Source of the DNA: Atherinomorus stipes | Lineage: Eukaryota; Chordata; Actinopteri; Atheriniformes; Atherinidae | Assembly (NCBI GenBank): GCA_023101725.1 | Contig: JALJCO010010235.1 | Location: 823,734 to 887,733, forward strand | Reading direction: 5' to 3' | DNA: 64,000 nt | In this document: one piece after another, positions 19,481 to 30,983 of the stretch | Numbering within the stretch: position 1 is the stretch's first letter | How the letters are laid out: each line of letters opens with the position of its first letter | Notes under the pieces: model-generated | Seen by the model: the letters and a program-made list of their open reading frames with translations, nothing else | Databases searched by the model: none | What the model was told of the DNA's origin: nothing | Program-made: the position numbers and the translations under genes

Positions 19481-19880
19481 AGGGGAAGTTCAGGATTTTT
19501 GACACAGGGCCTCATTTTGGAGTGAGCCACGGTCCTACTTATCACTGGAGACAGTTTAATCATATTTCATCTCATATCCGTGTTACCAGTGGTCCCCGAT
19601 GCTAATGCTAGCATAAGTCAATAGGAATCTGCTAGCCTGTCATTAATAACAATCGTATCCACTCCACAGAGCATCCGAGGCAAATCAGTTATAACACAAG
19701 ACTATCTGTGTAAATGCTGTGTGAACAAAATAATGTTAGAAATGTTTCATTTAAAGGGTAGGTCCAAACATCAGTACATCCACTGTGTCCACCATAATCC
19801 CAAAAATTAAAGAAGAGAACAGGTAATTAACTTTTTTTTAAATTACAATACGTATTTTAAAGACTGAGACCCTGAACTTC
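19481..19880. mobile_element. TTAA-target element, third type (tentative)
   Basis: It begins AGGGGAAGTTCAGG directly after TTAA (19477-19480), four bases from the flank of the preceding TTAA element. The inverse CCTGAACTTC at 19871-19880 may be its eroded right end, but no second TTAA adjoins it. Confidence 0.45.
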
Positions 19881-20014
19881 ATGTTGCATCTGAGATACTT
19901 TTGAAGCTACAAGAAACAAAGCACTGCTGACAGATTATCTCATTTCCTCCATCCACAACACACCTGTGGCTCAGCTGGGACACAGCTGGCTGTCTTCACC
20001 TTATGTCCCCTCCA

Positions 20015-20040
20015 CGCACACACACACACACACACACCAC

Positions 20041-20079
<39 letters not shown>

Positions 20080-20098
20080 CACACACACACACCTGCAT
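20015..20098. repeat. (CA)n microsatellite
   Basis: Nearly pure CA dinucleotide repeat with a few interruptions. It produces spurious His-Thr and Cys-Val frames on both strands. Confidence 0.97.
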
Positions 20099-20280
20099 AC
20101 ATTTAAACCTCCTGCCCTTGTTTCCACCATTGCACTCAAACTTATCACCACCACCTCCATGTCTCCGCTCCTCCTCTCTACATTGTCCTTCAGGAGTCCT
20201 CTGAAGCCTGCAAGCCCAGACACCTGTTGCCATGGTTACTTGCAGGGATCACACCTAATCACAGAATGGATACAGCTGCG

Positions 20281-20315
20281 GGGGGGTGGGTGGGGGGGGG
20301 GGTGGGGGGTGGAGG
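20281..20315 (+). repeat. G-rich tract, possible G-quadruplex
   Basis: Four or more runs of three to eleven G separated by single T bases, which satisfies the simple G-quadruplex pattern on the plus strand. Confidence 0.75.
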
Positions 20316-20720
20316 AAGACTGAGCGATAACAAGGTCAAGCCAACAGTGAAACACTTGTTTCAGGCTGCTGATGAGCTCATTCACATGTGAAGATGACGC
20401 CGGCTGATATGTTGACCTTTGATATTTTCCATCTTCAAAGTGCTGAGTGAAAAAAATGCACAAATCCCTGAATGGTACGCCAACCTGTGTCCTCCAATCT
20501 ATTCCAGGAGAAGGATGCGGATTCAGTCATTTAAAGTGTTATTTCATTCATTGTCTTGGAAACAATCATGAACTAAAACACAGTAGCAGTCTGGATCTTT
20601 CCAGTAATGAGACACCAGTCAGACACAGGATTAAAACAACTGACAGGCAAATTAAATTGAATGAAAAACATCAAAATTTTGTTTAACTAAACTTTGTTTT
20701 ATTTCTTTTATTTTTTTTTT

Positions 20721-20760
20721 TATATATATATATATATATAATTATATATATATGTATATA
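20721..20760. repeat. (TA)n microsatellite
   Basis: Near-pure alternating T and A, which directly borders the Rex1-like fragment on its 3' side. Confidence 0.9.
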
Positions 20761-20786
20761 CTTGCCAGGCTAGCATTGTAAATAAA

Positions 20787-21190
20787 AATTTTGTTCTAAA
20801 GTCTCTGGTGAAATAATGGTTAGATAAAATAAATCAGAAGATACCGACTTGTTTCGGGGGTGGTGTCTGCTGACAGGATTCATAGTTGTACTGGAAGTCT
20901 GAGGTGTACAGTGTGAAGAGGAATGGTGAGAGTACAGTTCCTTGTGGTGCTCCAGTGCTACTGACCACCATCTCAGACGCACAACCTTTCAGTCTCACAC
21001 ACCGTGGTCTGTTTGTTAGATAGTCGTACACCCGGTTTTGGAGGTTTCCACCTGGATATGGGGCTTCTCACATAACAAAGCAGCTGAATCCTATTAAAGG
21101 CACTTGAAAAATCAAAGAACATTAACTTTAAAGTGCTGCCTGATTGGTCCAGATGAGAGTGGGCTCTCTGAACTGGATAAAATAACTCCT
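20787..21190 (-). mobile_element. Rex1-like LINE fragment, reverse-transcriptase core
   Basis: On the complement the frames contain FFDFSSAFN (21120-21092), then YDYLTNRPRCVRLKGCASE and STGAPQGTVLSPFLFTLYTS (20953-20915), then DFQYN. These are successive reverse-transcriptase blocks. FSSAFNT is the hallmark block of Rex1, a CR1-related LINE clade of fish. A frame change falls between the first two blocks. Downstream the copy breaks off into an AT repeat; the C-terminal part of the same type of element is found at 39790-40562. Confidence 0.75.
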
Positions 21191-21199
21191 CTCAACAAT

Positions 21200-22584
21200 G
21201 TAAACATTGTTGAATCTCTGTAAACATCGCCATGTCTCTGTGAACATTGCAGCATCTGTAAACATCACAGGCCAGTGGATCTATTCCAGGCTTCTCCAGG
21301 CTACATGCCAAAGTGTCCTTAGGCAAGATACTAGCTATGTTTACATGGAGCCAAATATGCCAAGTCAAATTACATGGAGCACTGTTGTGTAAAATACAGT
21401 AAATGAGCATTTAAAAAAATCAAAGTAAAAATAAAAATATGTCAATAGAAAAAAAAAACAATTTAAGTGCTGATGAAACATTTTTTACATTTATTGCCAT
21501 GTTTTAATCGACCAAAACGTCCTCCATGATGATCCATGTAACAGAAACAAGCGCAGCTGCATAGATGAGTTATTAGAAAACATTGCTGCTTTTCAGCACA
21601 TCTGACCAGACTGTGGCGCTGTGAGCCGAAACCTGGATGTGACGTCTGCCAGAGAGTCTTCGCAGCTTATTTAACTTTGAGGTCAGTGGCTTCATTGCTG
21701 TTTTTTAGTTCCTTTTTCAGTTTTACAGACAAACAGTAACAACTCAGCCTTTAAATTGTATTGACAGTTAACGGTTAAAAGCTCGTAAGTACAACGTTAG
21801 TTTATTTAGGTTTCCTACAGATTTAGAATTTTATTTTGAAGAGGATAAAGAAGCAGGTCAGAGTCGGACTCACCGGGAAACAGTGGGCAGCCTCTCTGCT
21901 CGTCTCTCATGTCTACAGTCGTCTGTTTACTGTAACTTCAGCCACCAACGTGTTGAGACTTCTAACACAATGAAACTGTGATCATGTCCTCTAGAATATT
22001 CTTTTTCAACCATCGTTGCTTCATCACATCGGTCATACAGCTGCTGTATTGACAGACAGCTGCGGCTCGGTTATATGAACGTCTCCGGTCATCAGATCTC
22101 CCCAGCTGCTTCCAAAAATGCATCCTTCCCTCCATCCTCATCCTTATAAACGGGAACTATTTAAAACTCGGCTAGAACCATGTAAGTTGTTATGTTCTAA
22201 TTTTTTAACGGCTAATTATTTACCGCGGCTAGCCATTAGCCACGAGCAAACACAGGGAACGAGTGCCTCGTCTCTGTCACGCCTAGTTCTGTGTCAAACC
22301 GGTTCAGCTCCTTATCAGTTGTGGGTCTGCTTGTTCTGTTCTGGGTTGCTCCTTACAGTTCTGGTTCCCTCGGTGTGGTCTTGAAAGGCTTTTGGCTGAA
22401 CCGAGTGGACCTGAGGCTAGAGACAGACTGCAGGCAGCTGGCTATAGTTCTACTCCGGTTCTGGCTTGTAAAATGTGATTTCCCCAAATTCCTCAGCATT
22501 ATCACACTTTTCTAACTTGGCTGATGATCCCACCACACAAACCAGTTCCAGTCTAGCTGTTCTGGAGCATCATTCATGTTTTCC
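21200..22584. other. intergenic, unassigned
   Basis: It contains AGCTATGTTTACATGGAG at 21332, a motif like the ends of a transposon near 56880, and small local repeats of a GTAAACAT(T/C)G motif at 21199-21265. No exon is supported. Confidence 0.35.
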
Positions 22585-22655
22585 ACGGCTTAGATTATAC
22601 ATGTAACTCAATGGGCGGACCGCAACTCCGTATCTCGCTGACGTCACATCATGGT
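22585..22655 (+). repeat. dispersed repeat with a CRE motif, copy B
   Basis: Inverted relative of 9945-10018. It again carries TACATGTAACTCAATG, GACCGCAACT and the CRE consensus TGACGTCA (22639-22646). Confidence 0.6.
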
Positions 22656-23002
22656 GGCTAGGTTCGCAACTGAAAAGCTATTAGCATTTAGCCGAGCCTC
22701 CTAAACATCAGATATTTACGTAAATACACGTCTGATTTACATCTAACAGCACAGAACTACTTATTTTGTCTTGGTGTGTTTTTGTATGGCAAAGTTACTT
22801 GAAGTTAAGGTCGTGTCATCAACACTTTAAGTTTTTTTTTCCCCCCTCTGTGGTCCCAATGCTGCCAGCTGCAAGTAGCTCAGCTTCCCAACACCTCCAT
22901 CATTCGCCAAAATCTTACAAATCTTATTCAATTTGTTCTTAAAGTTGTAAATTTTTTTTATTTGACAAAGGTCTTTCAATAGCTTCACAAATGTGCTTGT
23001 GG

Positions 23003-23258
23003 TAGGGCTGAAAGATATACAGTTATCGTATCTATATCAAGATATGAATATTCACGATATTAATATAGAAAAAGCACCTATATAAAAGATATAGATTTCT
23101 CCTGCGCTTGTCCTGCATGTAAAGCTCTAGAAGTCACAAACAAAACTGCACTTTCCACTAAAGTGCTTGGTTTTCAGCGAACCCGTAGTCAAATCGTACC
23201 GTATCGATATTGAGATGTCTGGCGTGAATATCGAAATATGAAATTTTGTCCAGCCCTA
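23003..23258. mobile_element. 256 bp hAT-like MITE
   Basis: The ends TAGGGCTGAAA and (complement) TAGGGCTGGACAAAA bound an AT-rich core with ATCGATATT/GATATGAATATT motifs. The flanking 8-mers GCTTGTGG and GTTCATAG agree at only four positions, so it is old. Confidence 0.55.
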
Positions 23259-23259
23259 G

Positions 23260-24304
23260 TTCATAGAACAAAAAATTTGTTCATATTTGTCCATTGGTGC
23301 ATACAATCTCGTCCTATGCTGAAAGGATGCACCAGCTTGCCCGAATTTGCAGGTAAATGGCGGAAAATGTGCATCTGTGGGCAGAGAGACAGTGGTGAGG
23401 AAAAATAAGCAGAATCCTGGCTCATTTACGACAAACGGGTACAAACGATGCTACAAAAACATTGAAAACATGCAGATGATACACTGGTTACCATGGCAAC
23501 ACTACAACGTTACAGCATTTTTGTATGTTTCATGCCTTTGCATCTCTCATTTGTTTGAGTGTTCTGAAAAAGCCATTAATTAATTAACTCAATTGTTTTT
23601 CGGCCAATTAAAACCCACCTTGAGGATTTTAGTCCTCACAGCAGATACTTGATGTAGTAAATGAATTACTTGTAAAGTACTCCTTGCCAAGCTTTCAGGG
23701 TAGTTTTTTAAAGCTTTAAACACATATTGAGGGAGTATTGATGTTTCCAATGTTTCCAACTGCTGAGCAGACAAGGATCTTGTCAAAAGAAAAAGGCGGC
23801 ACTTGGCACTGAAAATCGATATCCCCATGACAACGGTGCTGTAAAAGGCTTTCTCGGCTTGTCCTCGGTCAAACGGCTGATTCTGCATTGACCTGACAGA
23901 AACTGACAGGCTGAGGAGGCACAAAGCTGTTCAGAGATAACAATAACCAAGAGACTGAAAAATTCTAACTGTTGTCCAAAGCAGCAGTTAAAGCAAACTT
24001 ATCGGAAACACTTCACCCAACTCCAGTCAGCAGTCACGTGATCTCAGATAGACGCAGAACTGCTAATGTGCAATACATGTGTATAGCCTACTCAAAAGGC
24101 AATTATGACATTATGGTTGTATTAGGTGTTAGGGTGATTGTGGCTTGGATAAATGTGTGAAGAAAAGAAAAAAGGAGACTTCTAAACCAAAACAGAAAAA
24201 CCAAAGCTGCTACATCTGCAAAGAAATGGAGCAGAGAATCATCAGGAGCACCTGCAGTAAGACAAACAGAGAAGAACATCAGCGTCAGAGGGTATGTGAA
24301 AGAT
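23260..24304. other. intergenic, unassigned
   Basis: Short frames only. No exon, RNA gene or repeat I can name. Confidence 0.35.
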
Positions 24305-24370
24305 ATCATTCAGTTCAACTTTATTTGTATGGCGCCATGTCACAACAGCCATCTTAAGACACAGCACAGA
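24305..24370 (-). repeat. L2-type LINE/SINE 3' tail
   Basis: On the complement: GTGACATGGCGCCATACAAA followed by TAAAGTTGAACTGAAT. This is the same tail type as 16495-16592, in the opposite orientation, truncated at its 5' side. Confidence 0.65.
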
Positions 24371-24385
24371 CAGAATCAACTTTAA

Positions 24386-24739
24386 GCAACCCTTACCGAT
24401 CTTCCATTTCAGAAAGCACAGCAAAATTATTGAATATAAACAGTCCCATCTCACTCCAAAGACCCACCCCCCATTCCCTCTGCCTCCTAATCCGTAAGCA
24501 AAAGTCTGTCAGGCAGGTCCCTCAGCCAATCGAATCCTAGGGGTGCACCCCAGTGGGGTGCACCCCTAGGATTCGGTTTTCTAAAAATTTAGTTTTCATA
24601 AAATTTAGATATTGGAATAATATCTTATTTTGACTAATGGTGGGTCTGTCTTGTATTTCAGAGTTCCACTACCCCATTCATAGCATTTTACACTATTAAA
24701 AAAAAATAGTGCAACAATGCAACAACGGTAAGGGTTGCT
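24386..24739. mobile_element. TTAA-target MITE with TIR GCAACCCTTACCG
   Basis: The left end GCAACCCTTACCG and right end CGGTAAGGGTTGCT are flanked by TTAA (24382-24385 and 24740-24743). Its interior includes the perfect palindrome at 24531-24575. Confidence 0.72.
24531..24575. repeat. perfect 21 bp palindrome with 3-base loop
   Basis: The arm CGAATCCTAGGGGTGCACCC+C (24531-24551) is exactly complementary to 24555-24575, leaving only AGT between them. The extreme compactness and zero mismatches suggest a recent origin or a stable structure; the GC-rich arms would extrude easily as a cruciform. Confidence 0.97.
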
Positions 24740-24743
24740 TTAA

Positions 24744-25465
24744 GTCAATTCACTGACATCCAATAAAAACAAATTTGTTTTAGTCCAATTTACAGTGCAA
24801 CTATTTGTACAAGCCAATTACTAAAAATATGCCAAATTAAGGAAAACCAGTTACATGGCATCATTCGGGGAGGGAGGCCATCTGCCTCCACTGGTTGGGG
24901 TGGAACAGATGAGGAATGAGATAATAAAGAATGACTTGTGTCTAATGATGAGGGTGATTATATAAATGCAACTAAACTTCCTCCAATGATCAGAAGCAGA
25001 TAGAGAGGCTAAAGCCCCCGTGGAGTATGGAAGCTAGACAGTCCACCGCAGGGACAACCAGGGTCAGGGTCGAGGGGCCATGGCCACGGAGCACAAGCCT
25101 TAGGGAGACCAGGACTGCCTGGTCTGCTACTCACTGTTCATCCATGTGTGAACTGAGTAGAGCTCAAATGGTGAAGATGTTTCCCAGGAACATATTTCAT
25201 TGTATAAAGGAGAGTTCCAGCACATCACTTAAGCCCCGCTTCCACCTGCGGGTCTGGGTTGGGTCGGGCCAGGCCAGGTCGGGTGGGTTTTGGTACAGAT
25301 ATGTTGATTTCACATTGCGTCCCCACAGCAAACTGTACCCTTACCCTGGAGGCGGAGTATTAACCTGATAACGCTGCTACATGATCGCGTGACATCATCG
25401 TAGTGCAATGCCTTTTAACCAAAGCACCACACCACACATGACAGAAACAAACGGGTCATCCCTGC
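24744..25465. other. intergenic, unassigned
   Basis: It includes a CCGCTTCCACCTGCGGGTCT block with GGTCGGG repeats (about 25233-25290) that resembles a DNA-transposon end, but I could not find its partner. No exon. Confidence 0.35.
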
Positions 25466-25576
25466 TTTTTTTTTTTTTTTTTGTTATACTTGTATGATCC
25501 CCGAGGGGAAATTAGGGCTCTGCATTTCACCCATCTCTGTACTGTGAGTATCAGAGAGCAGTGGGCTGCTACTTAA

Positions 25577-26970
25577 AGGAGCTGTATCATGCTTTTCAAA
25601 TGTTTCAAAAGTCAAATATAGGCATTTATAAGCTAGATATGTTCCCATCGTTACTATAGAAACTAATTTGGTGTTAAATATTAGTTTTTCGATGCATCTA
25701 ATTTCCAACACGGAAGTAAGATGGCTGACTGTACTGAACCGCGGAGCTCTCGACCAATTGCAGCATGTTTTACGCCCATTTCATGACGTCGCCCCGGAAG
25801 AGACACTTATTCTGAAGGGTCACAGAATTATCTGTAGCACCGGCACCGGCACCGGCAGCTCTCATGTGGATGTTAGTAGTAAACATTGATGGATAATTAC
25901 TCCGATCGACGGGATAAAACAGACCAGCCTGTTATGGAGCTGCATGCGCTCGACCCAGAGTCTGATATGGAGTTTGAAGTACACGCAGTACCACAGAAGT
26001 ACCACAGAGACCCCTGACAAGCAAGTAATTTAGCGAACAAATCATAGGCTAACAGTTAGCGCTGAGCTAAGCAGCACTCACATGGATCTTGTAAACATTG
26101 ATGGATAATCTGACTCCGATCAACGGGATAAAACAGACCAGCCTGTAATGGAGCTGTATGCGCTTGACCCAGAGTCTGATATGGAGTTTGAAGTATACGC
26201 AGTACCACAGAAGTACCACAGAGACCCCTGACAAGTAAGTAAATTAGCGAACAAATCATAGCCTAACAGTTAGCATTGAGCTGAGAGATGTGTTGACTCA
26301 CCAGTGTTGTTGTCTGTCCATGCGCGTTTTTATAGTAGGAACTGCGTCAGGTTTCAGAAGTAATCCCAGAGAAAAAAACACTTTACTGCCCGAGATTCAT
26401 GAAGTTGTCAGGAGTGAAGTTCACACACAAAGTTGAGGTTTTTTTCCTGCTCCTGAAGTTATAATCCAACCACTTCTGGCAAGTCGATTCATCCAGTACA
26501 ACAAATACACTCCCACGCTGAACATAACCACGCTGAACATAACTGCATTTTCCCCAACTTGCTGTCCTATAGAGCTTTAAAAAAAGAGAAAAAAAAGGAA
26601 GAAAATTCTCCTGAACTCTGGAGCAAACGTCTGTTAGCTGATGGCTGCTTGTCTCTGAGGAAATCTTCCTGCAGGTGTTAGTTTCTTCCCCAGAGAGTGT
26701 GATTTCAGGAGTTTCTGTTCAACAGAGGGCGTCTTGCTACGATACTGAGCGTGCGCATTTGGACTTTCGTGATTGGTGCCACGTTCATACGTAACGCGGT
26801 GGGTAGTCAGCCGTTTGCAGGGAGGTAGCGCTTGGTTTAAATATTCATGTAGATTACTCAAATATGCGTGAATGAAGAAAAATAACGATTTAAATCATTT
26901 CTTGATGAGGAAATAACACACTGACATGCTGAAAAGCTCTTAAAAGTCCATTTTTCATGATAGGGCTCCT
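25577..26970. mobile_element. 1394 bp TTAA-target transposon inside the SINE
   Basis: TIRs AGGAGCTGTATCATG and (complement) AGGAGCCCTATCATG match at 13 of 15 positions and are flanked by TTAA (25573-25576 and 26971-26974). Removing it restores a continuous SINE. It contains a tandem duplication of about 212 bp and no recognisable transposase, so it is non-autonomous. Confidence 0.9.
25866..26289. repeat. tandem duplication, about 212 bp unit
   Basis: Two adjacent copies share AACATTGATGGATAAT, GACGGGATAAAACAGACCAG (AACGGG in the second), GACCCAGAGTCTGATATGG and GCGAACAAATCATAG, spaced 212 bp apart, with few differences. It lies inside the TTAA element. Confidence 0.9.
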
Positions 26971-27295
26971 TTAAAGCGCCCGGGGAGCAGTTGGAGGATT
27001 AAGGACCTTGCTCAGGGGTCCACAGTGTTTAACCTAGGAGTCGTGTCGGGGACCTGAACCCGGGTCCTCCGCGCCAAAGCCCACGACGCAACCACTAGGC
27101 CACCCACTCCCCCAACTTTGTTTTCATGCCAGATCACACGGGAAGCAACATAGTTTTTCAACCAATCAACAGAATCCATTGTGTTAAGCTCCATTTCTTT
27201 GGTTTGAATCAGTGAGATCAGTACCCCTATGGAGGGGTACTGAAAGAAGTAGGACAGGTCGGATAGAAGGGTACCCGTCCCAATTTTTACCCCCA

Positions 27296-27345
27296 CCCCC
27301 ACGACCCTGAATGGGATAAGCGGTACAGAAAATGATCGATGACTG
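27296..27345 (+). repeat. 3' end of a common fish interspersed repeat
   Basis: ACGACCCTGAATGGGATAAG then CGGTACAGAAAATGAT, ending in a degenerate GACTGACTGA tail. This is the characteristic end of a widespread fish repeat that reads GACCCTGAAAAGGATAAGCG and then GAATGAATG. Confidence 0.6.
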
Positions 27346-28750
27346 ACTGATTGAAAACCAAACTCATGTCTCTGTTTGCACTTTTCTGACTGTATATTGA
27401 CAGAATTGTACTTTGGTTGCAGTTTTGCACTTAAAAAAAGAAGAAATATTTAATTCTGTTTGTGGAAAGGAGTTCAACTGTGAAAGCTCCTGCTTTACTC
27501 ATGTGTGAATTCAACTTATAAAACATTTCTAAATTGTTTTGTAACTTATATAGACGTCAGGTTTTTTCAAGTCATATTTTGACATTTTAGTTTTCTCAAA
27601 AGTAATGTGAAAATATTGTCTCGTCTCGTTCTCGTGGACCCAATATTGTGTATCGTCTCGTCTTGTGAGTTGAGTGCATCACTGTATAATGGAAATTGAA
27701 GTCGGGTTAAAAAAAAAAAAAAAAAAGAAAAAAAAGAAATTCTCTGCCCATTATTTGAGGAGTCAGGCTTTTAAAAGTTAAAAGTCTGTTGTGAGTGGTG
27801 TGGGTCTTTACGTGAGCATTTGATATAACCCATGTTGTGAGGAAACACATCGTTCCAGCTTGAGAAATGACTGTTGTGACAGATTAAACATTAGTGATGG
27901 AAGCTTCTGTGAACTGTTTGGATGTGACTCAGCGTTTGGAGAGGATTTCTCTCTCAGTCTGCACTAGAATCTGGTCTGAGTTCAGTTCCCACACTTTTGT
28001 CTGCAGCGTTTCTGACAAGTTATTCACTTTTATGCCAAGTTGAAATAATTCATGCAGCATGTCCACTAGAAAACCGAATAACAACAGGAACCGCTGCCAT
28101 ATTTAAAGCCTGATGGAGCGCAGTTTGAGAGTCTTGACTCCGAATTACACAAAGAATTAATCTTTTCGGTTTTTTTTTTTATATTCTTGTGGTTTGTAGA
28201 AAAAGGAAATGTTTTTTATCTGGATGACTGATCTCTGGCCTGCTCTGCAGGCGCTACAGTTTCTATCCATAAAAGAAAGGCAAAATGGCAGATGCAGGGT
28301 GTTTCTGCAACCCTCTCCTGCAGAGAAGCTCTTCTCCAGCCAGCAGCATGGAGCTCGTCCAAATGCTTCCTTCACTGTGATTGGTTGGAAATCTCCCAAA
28401 AGCCTTTGCTTTTCTGAATGTCCTACATCAGAAAATCCACTCAATATATGTCATTCCTCTTTGCAATGCTGTAAAAATACTATAAACACTACACTAGGTT
28501 AGGGTTTGTTTACAGTCCTCCTCTTTTGATTGTGTGGAGAAAAACATTATTCTGCATAATTTCCCTTCAGGCATGTGATGTGTTGACCATTATGAAATTA
28601 AAGCACTTTTTGTATGTTTGTTCAGCTTTTTAATAGGAAAAAAAACAGATTTGCCAGAATGATTTAAGAAAAGCTGGATGACAGCTGCACCACCTGCCTG
28701 ACCAGCAGCATAAATTAGGCCAGCCGCTGCATCGGCAGTAACTAGTACTT
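27346..28750. other. intergenic, mostly unassigned
   Basis: A TCTCGTCTCG-rich piece at 27617-27665 resembles a hAT-type end. A poly(A) stretch is at 27709-27736. A 97-codon frame at 28209-28502 has no domain I recognise. No gene supported. Confidence 0.35.
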
Positions 28751-28751
28751 C

Positions 28752-28845
28752 CAAACATTATAGAACTCATTGAGATCCTTTCTTTTAATGTTTCTGTACC
28801 AAACACTTGGGCCATTTTTATGGAGTTATATGGAACAATACAAAA
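28752..28845 (+). repeat. dispersed repeat R5, copy A
   Basis: Shares ACATTATAGAACTCA-TGAG, GATCCTTTCTT, ACCAAACAC, GGGCCATTT and TATGGAGTTATATG in order with 36838-36925, same orientation. The second copy continues into a longer repeat up to about 37140. Confidence 0.65.
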
Positions 28846-28860
28846 AATGTGGCCTATTAG

Positions 28861-30980
28861 GGTGATGTTGATGTAAGACTGTTGAGGTGTTGGTAAGAAG
28901 GTTTGATGGTCATTATGGGGTGTCGGTCAGAACACACAGGACTTGCTTGTACAGTTAACTTTCTTTACTGGTCACTCTTAATCACAACGGCACAGTAATG
29001 CAACAAACGGCAGGCTTACAGGTGAGGAATTGCAGGATAGTTAAGGTGAATGCTGGATGGAAGTGAGTGTGGTCTATAAACAGAAATGCAAAGCCATGAG
29101 GAACATTTGTTCGGCAAATAAACACATTTAAGGTATTAATTATTACTAAATCCCTTATACTTAGGACTAAACATGCATTTACTCACCCAGACAGTTTTGG
29201 TGTAACTTGAATTTCTTCAGGAGATATTTAGATCCACTCCAGACCAACGTTATGTCCAGTGTAATGAAAGTAATGGGGCAACTGAGCGTAGCCTCTAAAT
29301 CAGGCATTATCTGCCACAACCCCCCCAATAACAAAGCAGAGCTGAGAAGTCTGGATGGAGCACAAGCTAGTGCTAACGCTAACGTTCATGCTAACGGAAG
29401 CCCTGAAGCCTGCATCTGCAAGCTAGAAAGCAAACATCTAACACTCGTTGCAAAGAAAGGATTTTTACGGAAAAAAGAGAGAAAATCAGCTACTGATGCA
29501 GAAAATGTTTATGTTCAGAAGTTCTTTAAAAACTTCTAAGAAAAGTTCAACTGAATAAATTGTTTAATGAAATTTTGTGCTTGAATGTTCTGTCTAAACA
29601 AATAAAATACAGGTTTTTACAGATTATTTAAATTGAGCCTTTTATTTTCAATGGGATTTATTACTGCACCATTTCATCTCTTTTTTAAAACTTCGGTTTT
29701 TTTCTGTTCCTCTTTTTGTAGTAAATTGTTGTAGATTTTGTGTTTAGAGCCTAATTCTGATTTGTTCTTGTAGGAGTCTGATTTTATTCCATGAATTATA
29801 CGTGTGATATAAATGTGTTTGTGACCATCTCATAATATATTTTCTATATTATGTTATTGTTTTTATCACGCCACATTTTACTCGGTTCAGTCTGTAAAAG
29901 GCAGGTGGATTTGGTTTAGTTATTAAATAAATAAACCAAAAATGAGATCATTACACCAATACAGTGTTAAAATGTGATTGGGCCTTGGACCAGTTTGGAC
30001 TGAAAGATTGGGCCCCATCATGAAAAAGGTTGAAAACCCCTGCTTTATGGCACCATGTCAGATGATAGTAACTGGGTATCGATACACTACATGCTGACAG
30101 CACACGTCACAAGTCCAACTTCAAAGCTTTTCTTACAGTGAAGGCTTTAAGGAACAGCTCTGTAAATGAAAGCAGAAGCAGATACACTGGAGCCATCAGA
30201 CGACGGAGCAGCTTCATCCTGCTCCACCTCACCACCAGCCTGATGGGGATCATTTATTCAGTCCATGATGCTGTCCACTCACATGTCAGAGGATCTGTTT
30301 CACGATCTGATATTCTAATTGTGTAACTGAGTGAGAAATATTGAAATCTTACTGTTTGTTTTTCACCATCCATCGGCTTCACGAGACCACAGCAGAAAGC
30401 TGTCAGCAGCTGGTCCAGCCTGTTTCAAACATCATCTCTATGGTACAGGCATATAAAAGAGGATTGACCAAGTCTATTTAAATAATCTGCAGTCAGAGAA
30501 ACATGAGCGATGTGGAAACGAAGAAAACAGCAACCGGAGATGAAGTATGTCGGCATCACAACAGTTTGTATTTTAGTAAAACATGTTAGATGAGACGTGT
30601 GGGCTGGAACTGCTGCCAGAGGCAAAGCGGAAAATTCAGCCTGTTTGCATCAGACTTTCATCAGCTCCGTCCAATTTAATCCTCAAATCTGGATATAAAA
30701 TAACCCGACGGGAGAAGGACCTGATGTGAAATTGAGCAGCAATGATGGGACTCATTTCATCATCACATCTCTGAACCAATCACTCCTCAGTCTGCAGCTT
30801 CTGCTTTAACTCTTCACCTTCACAGTTTAATGCAAGCACAACGAAAACCAAACATCTGTGTGTAAAGATGGTGGTTAAAGGTAGAGTCCGGAGATTCCAC
30901 TCTGAAAATAAACGCAAGACTTGTGCAAGTGAAATCTGTCTCAGTCCGCACGTTTGGGCCTCAACTCTCTGTTGGTGAGT
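28861..30980. other. intergenic, unassigned
   Basis: A piece at 29175-29225 (TTTACTCACCC...TTCTTCAGGAGATATT) resembles an arm of the second TTAA foldback family. A 110-codon frame (29207-29539) starts in it and has no recognisable domain. A hAT-like right end (AAAAGGTTGAAAACCCCTG) is near 30022. No exon. Confidence 0.35.
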
Positions 30981-30983
30981 CTC

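Larger units (their letters stand above)
25466..27113 (-). mobile_element. tRNA-derived SINE, split by a TTAA transposon
   Basis: On the complement the head reads GTGGCCTAGTGGTTGCG (box A) and GGGTTCAGGTCC (box B), in tRNA spacing. A body with CTGAGCAAGG and CTGCTCCCCGGGCGCT follows, then after the insertion CAGCCCACTGCTCTCTGATA, GATGGGTGAAATGCAG, TTCCCCTCGGGGATC and a poly(A) tail (T tract at 25466-25482). Without the 1394 bp insertion at 25577-26970 and its duplicated TTAA, the SINE is about 250 bp. RNA polymerase III type promoter, mobilised by a LINE. Confidence 0.85.

Noticed and set aside
19940..20323. Cys/Val- and His/Thr-rich frames
   Set aside because: Translated (CA)n microsatellite.
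29207..29539. 110-codon frame
   Set aside because: It begins in a transposon-arm-like stretch and has no similarity to a protein I know; kept as unassigned.
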